From positions 1-14,714 of the forward strand of contig CAKQVV010000031.1 of the NCBI GenBank assembly GCA_934277845.1: 14,714 nucleotides of DNA, given 5' to 3'. Below, piece after piece: positions 1-9,700 of this stretch. The stretch is from an uncultured Clostridia bacterium (GTDB taxonomy: Bacteria; Bacillota; Clostridia; Christensenellales; Pumilibacteraceae). Made by a program: the position numbers and the translations under genes. Position 1 is the first letter of the stretch; each line of letters opens with the position of its first letter. The notes below the pieces were generated by a model. That model was not told the DNA's origin and did not search any database. It saw only the letters and a program-made list of their open reading frames with translations.

Positions 1-89
1 GTGCTACACTTATCGCATAAATACAAAGGGAAATATCCGGATCGGGAAAACGAGAGGATAGGTTCCGTGCGTGGCTGCAAAGAGGTATT
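1..89 (+). other. Upstream edge of the operon, no assignable gene
   Basis: Two plus frames are open from the left edge, with stops at 59-61 and 115-117, so one may be the tail of an upstream gene. Neither short peptide is recognisable, and the codons do not resemble those of the neighbouring genes. I see no convincing promoter or operator, so the operon promoter is likely further upstream. Confidence 0.35.
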
Positions 90-1028
90 ATGCGATTATT
101 TATTGACACGGACATAGGCGACGACATCGATGACGCGCTGGCTATCGCGATGGCTGCGGGTGCGAAAGCCGACATAGTGGGCGTGACCACCGTTTACCGC
201 GACGCGCCGACAAGGGCTGCGATTGCAAAGAAACTGCTCGCGTTGGCGGGATACGAGAACGTGCCGGTAGTCGCCGGTGCGTCAAAGCCGATCAAGGCGC
301 CTTATTACATAGGCAAACTCAATTACGGCGCGGACGAAACGCCGGTGGAAACGGGCGGCGCGGACGCGGCGGCGAAGTTCATCGCAAGCAGCGCCGAAAA
401 GTACGGAAGCGACCTGACGATATTGTCGATAGGCGCGGAAACAAACATTGCGAATGCCATTCTGCGTTATCCCGACAAAATGAGAAAAGCGGGCAAAATA
501 GTAGTGATGGGCGGGTGCTTTTACTGCCAGCACAACGAGTGGAACATCGTTTGCGATCCGGGAGCCGCGCGCACAGTCATGGAGAGCGGACAAAACGTTC
601 TTTACGTTCCGTGGGACGTGACGAGGACGGCGTGTATCGGCGGCGACAATTATGAGCGTATCCTCGGTTACGGCGGAGGAGGACAGGCTGGGTTCGTCGC
701 AAAACTCATGCGCGAGTGGAAAACGCGCAACGACTACGTTCCGCTTCTTCACGATCCGCTCGCCCTGTATTGCTGTCTGTATCCCGGGCGGATCGGAACG
801 GGCAAACTGAAAGCAACCGTGCTCGATGACGGCGAAACCTGCGGAATGACGCTTAACCTCAACGATTACGAAGATTTCGGCGAGCACTCCAGAGCAAACG
901 CTATCGAGGTACTGACGGAAATCGATTGCGGGGACGTCGCCCGCGAATTTATGCGCCTGGTGTACGACAACCCGGCGGCAAACGAAAAAGACAACGAAGC
1001 CTATGAGGCCAAACAAATACCCGAATAA
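90..1028 (+). CDS. Nucleoside hydrolase (IUNH) family protein
   Basis: This 312-residue protein matches the usual length of inosine-uridine-preferring nucleoside hydrolases, which split the N-glycosidic bond of ribonucleosides to ribose and free base. The family Ca2+ and ribose site is visible at the N-terminus as DTDIGDDIDDALAI (residues 6-19). Also visible are SIGAETNIANAI (113-124), the E-x-N...DPGAA block (E150, N152, D156) and the late HDPLAL motif (H221, D222), so all expected metal and substrate ligands seem present. There is no signal peptide or membrane segment, so it should be cytoplasmic. The start is preceded by a modest AGAGG at a plausible distance. Its stop overlaps the Shine-Dalgarno site of the next gene, so it is probably co-transcribed with the sugar transporter. 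Base specificity cannot be read. Because the neighbours handle glycans, the true substrate may be another pentofuranoside; that is inference. Confidence 0.9.
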   Translation: MRLFIDTDIGDDIDDALAIAMAAGAKADIVGVTTVYRDAPTRAAIAKKLLALAGYENVPVVAGASKPIKAPYYIGKLNYGADETPVETGGADAAAKFIASSAEKYGSDLTILSIGAETNIANAILRYPDKMRKAGKIVVMGGCFYCQHNEWNIVCDPGAARTVMESGQNVLYVPWDVTRTACIGGDNYERILGYGGGGQAGFVAKLMREWKTRNDYVPLLHDPLALYCCLYPGRIGTGKLKATVLDDGETCGMTLNLNDYEDFGEHSRANAIEVLTEIDCGDVAREFMRLVYDNPAANEKDNEAYEAKQIPE

Positions 1029-1039
1029 GGAGAAAAATC

Positions 1040-2857
1040 ATGAGAAAGAAAATTATAAGCGTATTGCTCGCGCTGGTACTCGGCACTTCGGTGCTGTGCG
1101 CGTGCGGCGGCGGATCGGGTTCGGGCGCGGTCAAGTTCTGGGTTTACGGCGACGAGTCGGAACTCGAGATATACACGCTGATGACCGAAGAGTTCAATAA
1201 AACCTACGGCAAAGATAACGGTATCAGAGTGGATATTTCCACCAAGCCGCCGGCAAACTACGAATCGCTTATTCAGACGGTGTCCACCTCGAAGAGCGGT
1301 CCCGACGTGTTCCTCGTCATCGAGGACAACTTCAAAAAGTGGATCAATATGGGCTTCCTTGCCGATATGACTTCTTATCTCGACGCGGTGACGGATATCG
1401 ACATCAGCGACGTTTACGCCACCACCGTGGACAGACTGCGCTACAACATCGATAAAAACACCTCTAACGCAAACGATCCTCTCTACGGGCTGCCGCTCGA
1501 TACCAAGCCGAGCGCGATCTACTACAACGAAACCATGTTCGAGAAAGCGGGCATTATCGTCATCAGCGTGGACGAGGAAAACCTCGACGCGTGGAACAGG
1601 GGCGAGATTGCCGACAATCGCGGTAAGAAAAAGTCCGATTTTCCGAAACTCGACGGCGTGACCGTACCGAAAAAAGGATACTACAGGAGCGAAAATCCGT
1701 ACACCACGGACACCGGCTTTACCATGCCCTCGTCCGGCGAAGTGCTGGTTTTCAACAACCGCATCGCCATGAACTGGGACGAAGTGGAGGATCTGTCCAT
1801 GATCTTCACGCCATCGTATAACCTCAATGCCGGCAAGACTTTCGGCACCGATTACGGTTACTTCACCGAATGGTGGTTCAACTACGGTTGGAGCGTGGGC
1901 GGCGACTGTCTGACCGACCTGAGCGGCAACGGCGACTGGAACTTCTCGCTTCTCGACGCAAGCCCCAACTATTACGTCAAAAAGGACGGATTTGTCGGCG
2001 CGTACAGCGGCAAGACATATAAAGAGGGCGAAACGCTGTCGCATCTTGACAAGTACGACGTGCCCGCAGGTCAACTCATGGCCGCGGACAACGAGGGCGG
2101 ATATACTTACAACGGCAACAAGATCGGTATCCGCGCGGCGGTAACCGAGGCTGCGGTGGCGGGCGATCTCATCGCGCTCCCGTCCACCCGTGAGGCGTTC
2201 ACGCGATATCTTAAACTGGGCGCGGCAAAGAACGCGGACATCGAGGGCGAGGGCGGACTCGCGGTTTCGCCCAACCCGCTCACGTTCAGCACGCGCACGA
2301 GAATGAACTATTTCTACTCGGGCAAGATGGCGATGCTCGTCGACTACTCGTCGTATATGGCTACGGTGTCCGAGCAGGCGGAAAAACGCGGTTTCAAGTG
2401 GGACGTCGCGCCGCTCGTCATCTACAAACAGTACGTCGATCCGCTGGATCCCGACAACGACGAAACGGTAGTCGTGGGCAAGCAGGCAGGTCAGTCCAAC
2501 TCCAAGGCTATGGTCAGCCGCGAGCGTGCGGCGAACAAGGAAGCCGCGGCGAAGTTCATGAAATGGATGGCAAGCAGACAAGGTCAGGCGATCCGCGCCG
2601 AGCACGGACATTTCCCCAACCAGAGTTCGCTGATTGCCGACATTAAATTCCCCGGCTACGCCCCCGCGAACGTGAGTACGTTCTCCGAAGCGCTCGACTG
2701 GCAGGGCGCGGGCGACTGGTGGTATATGCCCGATTACGAGTGGATCAACGTGTGGGCGGTACCGCTCAACTCCGAGGTGCGCAACGGCAAGATGACTTAC
2801 GACTCGTGGCGCGCCGACGCGGTGAAAGAAACCAACGAAAGACTGAAAATGTATTGA
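1040..2857 (+). CDS. Large extracellular solute-binding lipoprotein of a CUT1 sugar ABC transporter
   Basis: A 605-residue secreted lipoprotein, the likely substrate-binding component of the permeases that follow. Residues 1-21 form a signal peptide (KK charge, hydrophobic core) ending in the lipobox LCAC with Cys22 as lipidation site, followed by a Gly/Ser linker. The mature part opens with a family 1 binding-protein strand (VKFWVYGDESE, 31-41). It continues with GPDVFLVIEDN (87-97), LYGLPLDTKPSAIYYNETMF (148-167) and a late YFYSGKMAMLVDYSSY block (424-439), followed by SRERAANKEAAAKFMKWMAS (493-512); all are typical of CUT1 binding proteins. It is roughly 150 residues longer than common members. 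Extra material lies around 170-240 and in an aromatic-rich stretch at 270-360 (TEWWFNYGW, GDWNFS), and Trp is frequent near 555-572. The start has an AAGGAG site overlapping the previous stop. The ligand is unknown, but the aromatic content suggests a saccharide. Confidence 0.9.
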   Translation: MRKKIISVLLALVLGTSVLCACGGGSGSGAVKFWVYGDESELEIYTLMTEEFNKTYGKDNGIRVDISTKPPANYESLIQTVSTSKSGPDVFLVIEDNFKKWINMGFLADMTSYLDAVTDIDISDVYATTVDRLRYNIDKNTSNANDPLYGLPLDTKPSAIYYNETMFEKAGIIVISVDEENLDAWNRGEIADNRGKKKSDFPKLDGVTVPKKGYYRSENPYTTDTGFTMPSSGEVLVFNNRIAMNWDEVEDLSMIFTPSYNLNAGKTFGTDYGYFTEWWFNYGWSVGGDCLTDLSGNGDWNFSLLDASPNYYVKKDGFVGAYSGKTYKEGETLSHLDKYDVPAGQLMAADNEGGYTYNGNKIGIRAAVTEAAVAGDLIALPSTREAFTRYLKLGAAKNADIEGEGGLAVSPNPLTFSTRTRMNYFYSGKMAMLVDYSSYMATVSEQAEKRGFKWDVAPLVIYKQYVDPLDPDNDETVVVGKQAGQSNSKAMVSRERAANKEAAAKFMKWMASRQGQAIRAEHGHFPNQSSLIADIKFPGYAPANVSTFSEALDWQGAGDWWYMPDYEWINVWAVPLNSEVRNGKMTYDSWRADAVKETNERLKMY

Positions 2858-2890
2858 TTTTACACAGACCGGAAGAGCAATGAAAAGAAC

Positions 2891-2896
2891 AGGAGG
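2891..2896 (+). promoter_or_regulatory. Shine-Dalgarno site that decides the permease start
   Basis: AGGAGG lies four bases before the ATG at 2901. An in-frame ATG at 2880 exists, but only a weak GGAAGAG precedes it. The strong site sits inside the reading frame of the longer form, which favours the 2901 start. The spacing is short, so the 2880 start (seven more residues) is not excluded. Confidence 0.55.
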
Positions 2897-2900
2897 GCTA

Positions 2901-3863
2901 ATGACAACGGAAAATACCGACGCGTTTGAGCGCACCGTGCTGGCAAAGACGGGCGTTTCCACCGCGGCAAAGAAAAGACGAATAAGAAAAGAAAATCGCG
3001 AAGGATTTCTGATGGCGGTGTCGCCGTTTGTGGGGTACGTTCTGTTCGGACTGTTTCCGATGGTGCTGTCGCTGGTCGTCAGTTTCACCGAACTCAAGTC
3101 ATACGACCTCGGGCGCATGAAGTTCGTCGGCTTCGAGAACTACAAGACGGTTTTCACCTCGCAAATGTTCTACCGCTCGGTGGTGAACACGCTTTACTAT
3201 TGTCTGAGCGTGCCGATAAACCTCGTTTCGTCGCTGTTTATCGCCAACCTTCTCACCAAGCCGCTAATGGGCAGAAAGCCCGCGCGCGTGATACTGTTTC
3301 TGCCGTCGGTGTGCTCGTCGGTGGGCGTCGCGCTGATGTGGACGTGGATTTACGAGGCGAACTACGGCGTGATCAACACCGCGCTCGCGGCGATGGGACT
3401 GCCGAAAGTCGGCTTTATGACCACCAAAGAATGGTTCATGCCCAGCGTACTGTTTCTGTCGCTGTGGATGAACGGTACCAACATAGTGCTGATGCAAGCC
3501 GCGCTCGCCAACGTCGACGCGTCGCTCAAAGAAGCGGCGAGAATAGACGGCGCGACGGAAAATATCGTGTTCTGGAAGGTCACGTTCCCGCAGATTACGC
3601 CCACGCTGTTCTATATACTCACGATGAATCTCATTGCGTCCATGCAGGAAATGGCGATCATGCAGGTCATCGCGACCAACGGCGTAGGTCCCGACTACCG
3701 CGCGGTCACGCTGACGTATTACCTGTACCGCATGGCGTTTACCAACACCGCGACCGAGGGCTTGGGCTTAGGCTCCGCGCTCAGCTGGATAGTTGCCGTG
3801 GCTATAATCATAATCACGCGCGTAAACTTCAAACTCAGCGAAAAATGGGTCAGTTACGATTGA
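2901..3863 (+). CDS. CUT1-family sugar ABC transporter permease (first subunit, MalF/LplB-like)
   Basis: An inner-membrane permease of about 320 residues from the chosen start. A charged N-terminal tail (KKRRIRKENR) leads into TM1 (about FLMAVSPFVGYVLFGLFPMV). Further hydrophobic segments give the six helices usual for the smaller MalF-type subunits. The cytoplasmic loop that contacts the ATPase is clear: KEAARIDGATENIVFWKVTF is the EAA motif, followed by P-Q-I and the last helices. It follows the binding-protein gene by 43 bases and precedes the second permease by 16, so the three form one importer. No ATP-binding subunit is encoded nearby. In Gram-positive CUT1 systems a shared MsmX-type ATPase often serves several permeases, and that would fit here. 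Substrate cannot be read from the permease itself. Confidence 0.93.
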   Translation: MTTENTDAFERTVLAKTGVSTAAKKRRIRKENREGFLMAVSPFVGYVLFGLFPMVLSLVVSFTELKSYDLGRMKFVGFENYKTVFTSQMFYRSVVNTLYYCLSVPINLVSSLFIANLLTKPLMGRKPARVILFLPSVCSSVGVALMWTWIYEANYGVINTALAAMGLPKVGFMTTKEWFMPSVLFLSLWMNGTNIVLMQAALANVDASLKEAARIDGATENIVFWKVTFPQITPTLFYILTMNLIASMQEMAIMQVIATNGVGPDYRAVTLTYYLYRMAFTNTATEGLGLGSALSWIVAVAIIIITRVNFKLSEKWVSYD

Positions 3864-3879
3864 GGGAGGCGCGAAAATT

Positions 3880-4773
3880 ATGATAAAACACGATAATTTC
3901 GGCGCGAAGTCCCTCGATTTCAAACCGAACAAACATAAGAGAAAACCTTTTATCGGCTCGCACATCATACTCGCGCTGATACTGCTGTTCGTGTTGCTGC
4001 CGTTCTATATTCTCACGATAACTTCGCTCGAAAGCGAGATCGAAGCCAACAACGCGGCGTTCAGCTGGTGGCCTAAAATGGGAATGACGCTGGATGCGTA
4101 CAAAGCCGTTCTTTTCAAGAAAATGGGCGGAACAAGCGTTGTGCGCGGACTGTGGAACACGCTGTGGATCTATGTACCGGGACTGGTGATCGGATTGTTC
4201 ATGTCCGCAATGAGCGCGTTCTCGTTCGCAAAACTCAGGTTCCGCGGCAAGAACTTCATGTTTTCGATACTTATGGCGACGATGATGATCCCCAACTGTA
4301 TGTCCACCATCGCGTCGTTTCTCGTATTCGATAATATCGGCTGGGTAAACACTCCGTTCCCGCTGATGATTCCCAGAATGTTCGGCGCGATCGGCGTGGT
4401 ATTCTTCCTGCGCCAGTACTTCATGGGTATCCCCGACGACCTTGTGGGAGCGGCGAGAATAGACGGACTGGGCAGTTTCGGCATCTTCGTCAAGATAATG
4501 ATCGGCGTTGCCGCGCCCGCGCTTATCGCGCAGTTTATACTCACGTTTATCGGCGCGTACAACGACTACATGGGACCGCTCATTTATCTGCAGGACGCGA
4601 GCATGTACACGCTGCAGATCGCGCTGGCGTACTTTGCCGACGTGTACACGCAGAACTGGCCGCTGAGAATGGCAGGGTGCGTGGTGGCTATGCTGCCGCT
4701 GATTATCCTGTACTTTATTTCGCAGCGTTATATCCTGAAAGGTATTGCTATTTCGTCCGGGCTGAAAGGCTGA
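3880..4773 (+). CDS. CUT1-family sugar ABC transporter permease (second subunit, MalG/YtcP-like)
   Basis: A 297-residue membrane protein, the partner permease. TM1 is at about residues 27-47 (SHIILALILLFVLLPFYIL), followed by a periplasm-facing loop (FSWWPKMGMTLDAYKAVL) characteristic of the MalG-type subunit. The EAA loop reads LVGAARIDGLGSFGIFVKI (188-206); the first Glu of EAA is replaced by Gly, a tolerated variation in this subunit. The C-terminus SQRYILKGIAISSGLKG (281-297) is the usual MalG-like ending. A GGGAGG site at 3864-3869 directly follows the stop of the first permease, consistent with translational coupling. With its neighbour it should form a heterodimeric channel for a mono- or oligosaccharide. 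Confidence 0.93.
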   Translation: MIKHDNFGAKSLDFKPNKHKRKPFIGSHIILALILLFVLLPFYILTITSLESEIEANNAAFSWWPKMGMTLDAYKAVLFKKMGGTSVVRGLWNTLWIYVPGLVIGLFMSAMSAFSFAKLRFRGKNFMFSILMATMMIPNCMSTIASFLVFDNIGWVNTPFPLMIPRMFGAIGVVFFLRQYFMGIPDDLVGAARIDGLGSFGIFVKIMIGVAAPALIAQFILTFIGAYNDYMGPLIYLQDASMYTLQIALAYFADVYTQNWPLRMAGCVVAMLPLIILYFISQRYILKGIAISSGLKG

Positions 4774-4834
4774 AAAACCGCAAATCGAAAACTTAAAAAC
4801 AATTCCTTAAGAAATTACAGCAAGGAGGAAAAGA

Positions 4835-6727
4835 ATGAAAAAGAGAAAGATTATAACCGCGCTCCTGTCGCTCGTATTCGCGTGCGCCGCGCTGTCCGGC
4901 TGCGGCGGAGCAAAGGTGAGCGGTTTCGAACTGGGCGCGTTCAAGAACGACTCCGCCGACGGCAGTTTCGACAGTAAATATTTTTACCGCAACGACCTTA
5001 ACGTGTTCGGCGGCGACGCGGACATCGAGTGGGTGCCCGAGTCCCGCGATCCCGAGTACGGCGGCTGGTTCTATATGTATACGTCGGGCAACGACGGCGT
5101 GCCCGTTCAGCTCGAGCCGGACAATACGCGCAGCGCGGTCACCGTTCTTCGCAGCCGCGATCTCAACGACTGGGAACTTTGCGGTGCGGTCGCAAACGGC
5201 TTTTCGTGCGTGATCGAAAAAGACGAGTGGATAATTCAGCACGTCTGGGCGCCCGAGGTTATTTATAACCCCACCGACCAAAAGTACTACATGTACTACA
5301 ACGCGTTCGGTCCGTGGGGGACGGATGCGGAGCCGTGGCTCAACAAGGAAACCGACCAGATGTTCGACCGCTTTTACGGCGCGGTGCTGATGTCCGACAC
5401 GCCGGTAGGGCCGTTCAGACTCGCCACGAGCGAGCGTTACTACGGCGACAAAACGCAGGCTAACCTCAACGGCGACGTGATAACGGGCAGAACGCCGCAA
5501 ATCAACGTCACCGCTCACTTCGGGCTTGACGAGGTATTTTCGGTCATCGACTTTTCGCCGTTCTACGACGACAACGGCGATCTATATCTGTACTTCGTCC
5601 GTCACGAGTCCACCGGCCACGACCACAACTGCTTGTGGGGCGTGAAGATGAAGGACATGATTACGCCCGACTACGACACGCTCACCATGCTCGCGCAGTG
5701 CAGCTATGAAACCGTCGAGAAAAAGTCGGCGGATTCCGCAGTCTGGGACGAGAGCGGCTATGACTGCAAAGGCTATTTCGGTTCGAAAGAGGGCGTCGAG
5801 CGCGATCCGTCGAAGGGCAAAGAGTGGGACAACGAAGGAAGCATAAACGAAGGACCGCAAATGTACAAGAAGAGCGGCAGATATTTTCTGACGTACTCGC
5901 CGCGCGGCTTCGCGGCTCCCGACTATGACGTTAAACAGGCGATCGGCGACAGCCCCTTAGGACCGTTCTGCAAACTTCCGCAGTACCCCGCGACCGTAAT
6001 GGGCAAAAACGACACCAACGACTACGCGACGGGCACGGGGCATCACGCGTTCGTGGAAGTGGAGGGCGAACTTTTCTGCGCGTTCTACGTCCATGCAGAT
6101 CCGTTCAGCGGCTCGACCAGCGCGACCGACGGCAGAATTTACGCGTTCGACCGCGTGAAAACGATAGAGGACCCGACCTACGGCACGCTGCTTTACGGCA
6201 ACGGACCGACCAAAAGCATTCAGCCCAAGCCTTTCGTGGCGAGCGGTTACAAAAACGTAGCCGGCAAGGCGACGGTCGGCGCGACCAACGCGAATAAAGA
6301 CACGCTAAAATATATAAACGACGATATTTTCGTTACGCACGCGTACTTTGAGGACAGAGAGTTCTCGGCAAAGGGCAAGACCACGATTACGCTCAAGTTC
6401 GCCGAGCCGCAGACCGTGGGCGCGGTGATGGTTTACAATTCGTTTAACTATGACTATGCGTTCTCGAAAATCGACGCGATTACTTTCCGCCTCGCCGAAA
6501 AGCCGGCGTGGTTTAATCTGGGTAATTATACGGACAGCTGCTATATCGAGAATATCCCGTTCAACACGGACTATTACGACGGAGTAAACAAGTTTATTCG
6601 TCAGGGCGGCGCGGCGATTGCCTCGTTTGACGATATTAAAGTGACCGAGATTACCGTCACGATTTCCGAAAAGATAGAGGGCGAAGGCGAAATCCGCGTG
6701 TCGGATATCGTAGTTCTCGGAAAGTAA
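4835..6727 (+). CDS. GH43-like lipid-anchored glycosidase with C-terminal F5/8-type (CBM32-like) domain
   Basis: A 630-residue surface lipoprotein. Residues 1-22 are a signal peptide ending in lipobox LSGC (lipidated Cys23). Residues of about 55-460 show the five-bladed propeller signatures of glycoside hydrolase family 43: VWAPEVIYN (137-145), VIDFSPFYDDNGDLYLYF (237-254, with D239 the likely pKa-modulating Asp), NEGPQMYKKSGRYFLTY (338-354, with E339 the likely general acid) and GTGHHAFVEVEGELFCAFY (400-418, carrying the conserved late His). The general base should be near GDADIEW, probably D63, but the usual Pro after this Asp is missing. Residues of about 470-630 look like a discoidin/F5-8-type sugar-binding domain (NVAGKATVGATNANKDTL, then TTITLKFAEPQTVGAVMVY). 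Family members act on alpha-L-arabinofuranosides, beta-xylosides or related galactans; which one applies here is unknown. AAGGAGG at 4822-4828 supports the start. Confidence 0.85.
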   Translation: MKKRKIITALLSLVFACAALSGCGGAKVSGFELGAFKNDSADGSFDSKYFYRNDLNVFGGDADIEWVPESRDPEYGGWFYMYTSGNDGVPVQLEPDNTRSAVTVLRSRDLNDWELCGAVANGFSCVIEKDEWIIQHVWAPEVIYNPTDQKYYMYYNAFGPWGTDAEPWLNKETDQMFDRFYGAVLMSDTPVGPFRLATSERYYGDKTQANLNGDVITGRTPQINVTAHFGLDEVFSVIDFSPFYDDNGDLYLYFVRHESTGHDHNCLWGVKMKDMITPDYDTLTMLAQCSYETVEKKSADSAVWDESGYDCKGYFGSKEGVERDPSKGKEWDNEGSINEGPQMYKKSGRYFLTYSPRGFAAPDYDVKQAIGDSPLGPFCKLPQYPATVMGKNDTNDYATGTGHHAFVEVEGELFCAFYVHADPFSGSTSATDGRIYAFDRVKTIEDPTYGTLLYGNGPTKSIQPKPFVASGYKNVAGKATVGATNANKDTLKYINDDIFVTHAYFEDREFSAKGKTTITLKFAEPQTVGAVMVYNSFNYDYAFSKIDAITFRLAEKPAWFNLGNYTDSCYIENIPFNTDYYDGVNKFIRQGGAAIASFDDIKVTEITVTISEKIEGEGEIRVSDIVVLGK

Positions 6728-6742
6728 GGGGAGGAAAACACG

Positions 6743-9700
6743 ATGAAAAAGAAATTCGGCATAATTTTTCTCGCGCTCGCGTTGTGCGCCATGGCGGTGT
6801 TCGTCACCGCATGCGGCGATAAGAAAACGGGCGAAAAGACCGATTACGACTGGAAATACGAAAAAGAGTTTACCGACGAGCACGACGCGGATATGACGAT
6901 CGACGGCGCTTTAGACGAAGAGCGCTGGCAGGGGCAGCAGTACCTTACTCACGTTCAGGACGGAGTGACGGTCAATTACACCACGGTGTTCACCGAGAAA
7001 GGCTTGTATATCGGCGCAAAGGCGCAGGATCCCGACATGAAGTGGAACGCGCGTTTCAACTTTTCTAATTTCAACGGAAACCCCGCAAACTCGGCGTTCT
7101 GGTTCAACATAAAGGGCCCGGACGTACAGGACGGACACGCGATGCGCGCGTTCAACTTCTTTATCGACGCGTTTGACTCGGCTTCGAGAAACCAGACGCG
7201 TTTCGAGGCAAAGTCGAAAGTCAACGGCGACATAATGAAGTTCGAGGCGACGGAAATGACCGCGGAACTTTTCGTTTCGTGGGACGCGCTGAATATAGAC
7301 GTAAGCGACGGACTTCCCGGGTTCGTGCGCATAATCCCGTACTACCGCCACGTCAAGGCGGTGGGCGACGCCGGCGAAAACAAGTGGATAACCCCGATAT
7401 TTATATACGGCGGCAGTCCCGGTTGGGATTATAATATGTCCTATGACGAGAACCTGAATCTTAACTGGTATCGCCCGATTTCCGGCATGAAGTTCGGCTC
7501 TGTGGGCTATATCAACGCCGACAAGCCCGGCGCGGTCATCGGCGACGCGGCAAACGGCTATTCGAAGTCGAGCGGCTGGGATCTCAGCCGCATAGACGAG
7601 GGCGTAGTCAAGGCTGTGGGGCCCGACGAGCAGGCTATCTTCTTTAAGGGCATAAACTCGTCCAAGTACGTCGTGTCCGCGAAAATGAAGTTGCTGGGCG
7701 GAGCCGAACACGCAGGGAATCGGGTGGACGTGTACCCCAGCGCCGGTATTATCAATATGCGCGACGAAACGGAATCGGTTTCGCTGTATATAAGCGGCAG
7801 AAATATTCTGGACGGCGCGGCTAATTGGAATTTCCACACGCTGGACAAATACACCGGCTGGAAAGATACTTATGAAGGAAGTTTCGCAAAGCCCGACGGA
7901 TTTAACCCGGCGACCGATCCGATCGAACTGAAATGCATCAAGTACGACGAGAATCTGTTCTATTTTATTAACGGCTCGCTCGTTCTCATCAAGCGCGTGG
8001 ACTGGATCAAAGGCAACTCCTGTCCCGGGCTTTACGGGCTGAGCGCGGAAGTCGAGTTCACCGACTATGCGGCGACCGACTACGAGAATAACGCCGACGC
8101 GTTGAAGGCGATAATTTCCGAGTACGCCTACAACGTCAGCGTGACCGCGGGCGACGGCGGCTTCGTGACGACAGACAAGACCGCGCTCCGTAAGGGCGAC
8201 AACCTTACTTTCACCGTCGCGCCGAGCGCGGGCTATGTCCTCTCGTCGTTCAAGGTAAACGGCGTCGATCGTTACGACTACGTCGTGAACAACATGAACA
8301 GCGGAAAGGTAGTATTTACCGATATCGAGGCTGACACGGTTGTCGAGGCGACGTTTGCCCGGCTTAGCGGCGGCGTGCGCGTCAGCGGCAAGATTTTGGC
8401 AGAAGGCAAGGCGGTCACGACTTCGCTGCTCACACTCACTTCGCCCGCCGACAAGCGCGTATTCTATACCGCGGCTCCCACATCCAACGGCTCGTTCAAC
8501 TTCACGCTTTCGCCCGCCGGCACCTACGCCGTGGGAGAAAAGACGATCACGCTGGACGGCAATTACGTCCTTGATATCAAAACTTCAGGCTATCGCGACA
8601 AGACGATTGAGATTACCGTAAACGCCGACGACAAGTCCGTGCGCGTAGCCGACGTCGAACTCGAAAAGAATGTCGTGGGCGGCTCGGTCACGATCGGCGG
8701 CAGAACTTTCGATTCTTCCGTAAATAACTGGGATATGAGCGGCGAAGCCGACTCGGTGGTTTACGCCGAAAATGAATCCAACGGCTCGCTCGCATACTTC
8801 ACCGGCAAGACCGGTACGGACGCGGTAGTCGATTTTACGATCTCCAACAAGACCGAAATCGCCGAGGGCGGCAAGTACGAAGCCGAGCCGTGCATGGGCG
8901 TTTCGCTCACCGACGGAAACAACCGCTTCGAGATCTTCGTATTCAACGAAGGCTTGCGCATCAGTCCGAAAGGCTGGTGGGACGGCGGCGGAAAGGCTTA
9001 CAACGTGGCTGTTCCCGTAAGTTATTCGTTGCGCGCAAAGGCAAATCCCGAAACGCTTACGTTCAGGCTCGTGCGTTCGGGCGCGGCGGTCGCGCTTCTG
9101 TACAAGAGCGGCGACGACTACGTCGAGATCTGGCGCACTTCGAACGCTACGATAGAAAAGATGAGCGCATACGCGTTTACGGTTTGCCAGTCGCAGCCCT
9201 GCCGGCTCGAATTCTCGGACTACTCGATCAAGATCGGCGACGAAGCCAAAGAATATATCGAAAACATTCTTTACGAAACCGTTGCTTTGGGCGAATACGA
9301 TACGACCAAAGGCACGGTTTCGATCGGCGGCGCGGATAACGGCAAAGTCAGGTACGGCGAGAAATTCACCGTCGCGATCGACAGCCAAAAGACCGCCATC
9401 GTGACCTATGGCGACAAAGCCGAAATAATCACGGGCGGCGGCGAAGTTTCCTTTACCGCAACTCACGGCGGCGAAGTAACCGTTGCGTTTGCCGACTCGC
9501 TCGTTTCCGCCGCTGGTACGGTTGCGCTCGACGAGGCTTTTGGCGGAATGACAGTCGACTACACGAAAACAACGCTTACCTTCGAGGGCGCGGGCTACAC
9601 GCTTACTTATTCGGGTATAGTCAAGGCGGACGGTACGTTTACCGTGGATTTACCGATGGGCGAATACAAAGTTTCCGCGGTTAACCCTGCGGCTTATGCA

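Noticed and set aside
1001..3118. 705-codon open frame on the minus strand opposite the binding-protein gene
   Set aside because: It lies antisense to a clear lipoprotein and permease start, and it has no recognisable domain and an Arg/Val/His-rich composition. The GC-ending codons of the real gene suppress stops in that frame. It is a shadow.
4774..4834. Possible terminator or promoter in the gap before the GH43 gene (CTTAA...TTAAG)
   Set aside because: The inverted repeat is only five bases per arm with no T-run, and no paired -35/-10 boxes are convincing. The gap is best read as an ordinary intra-operon spacer.
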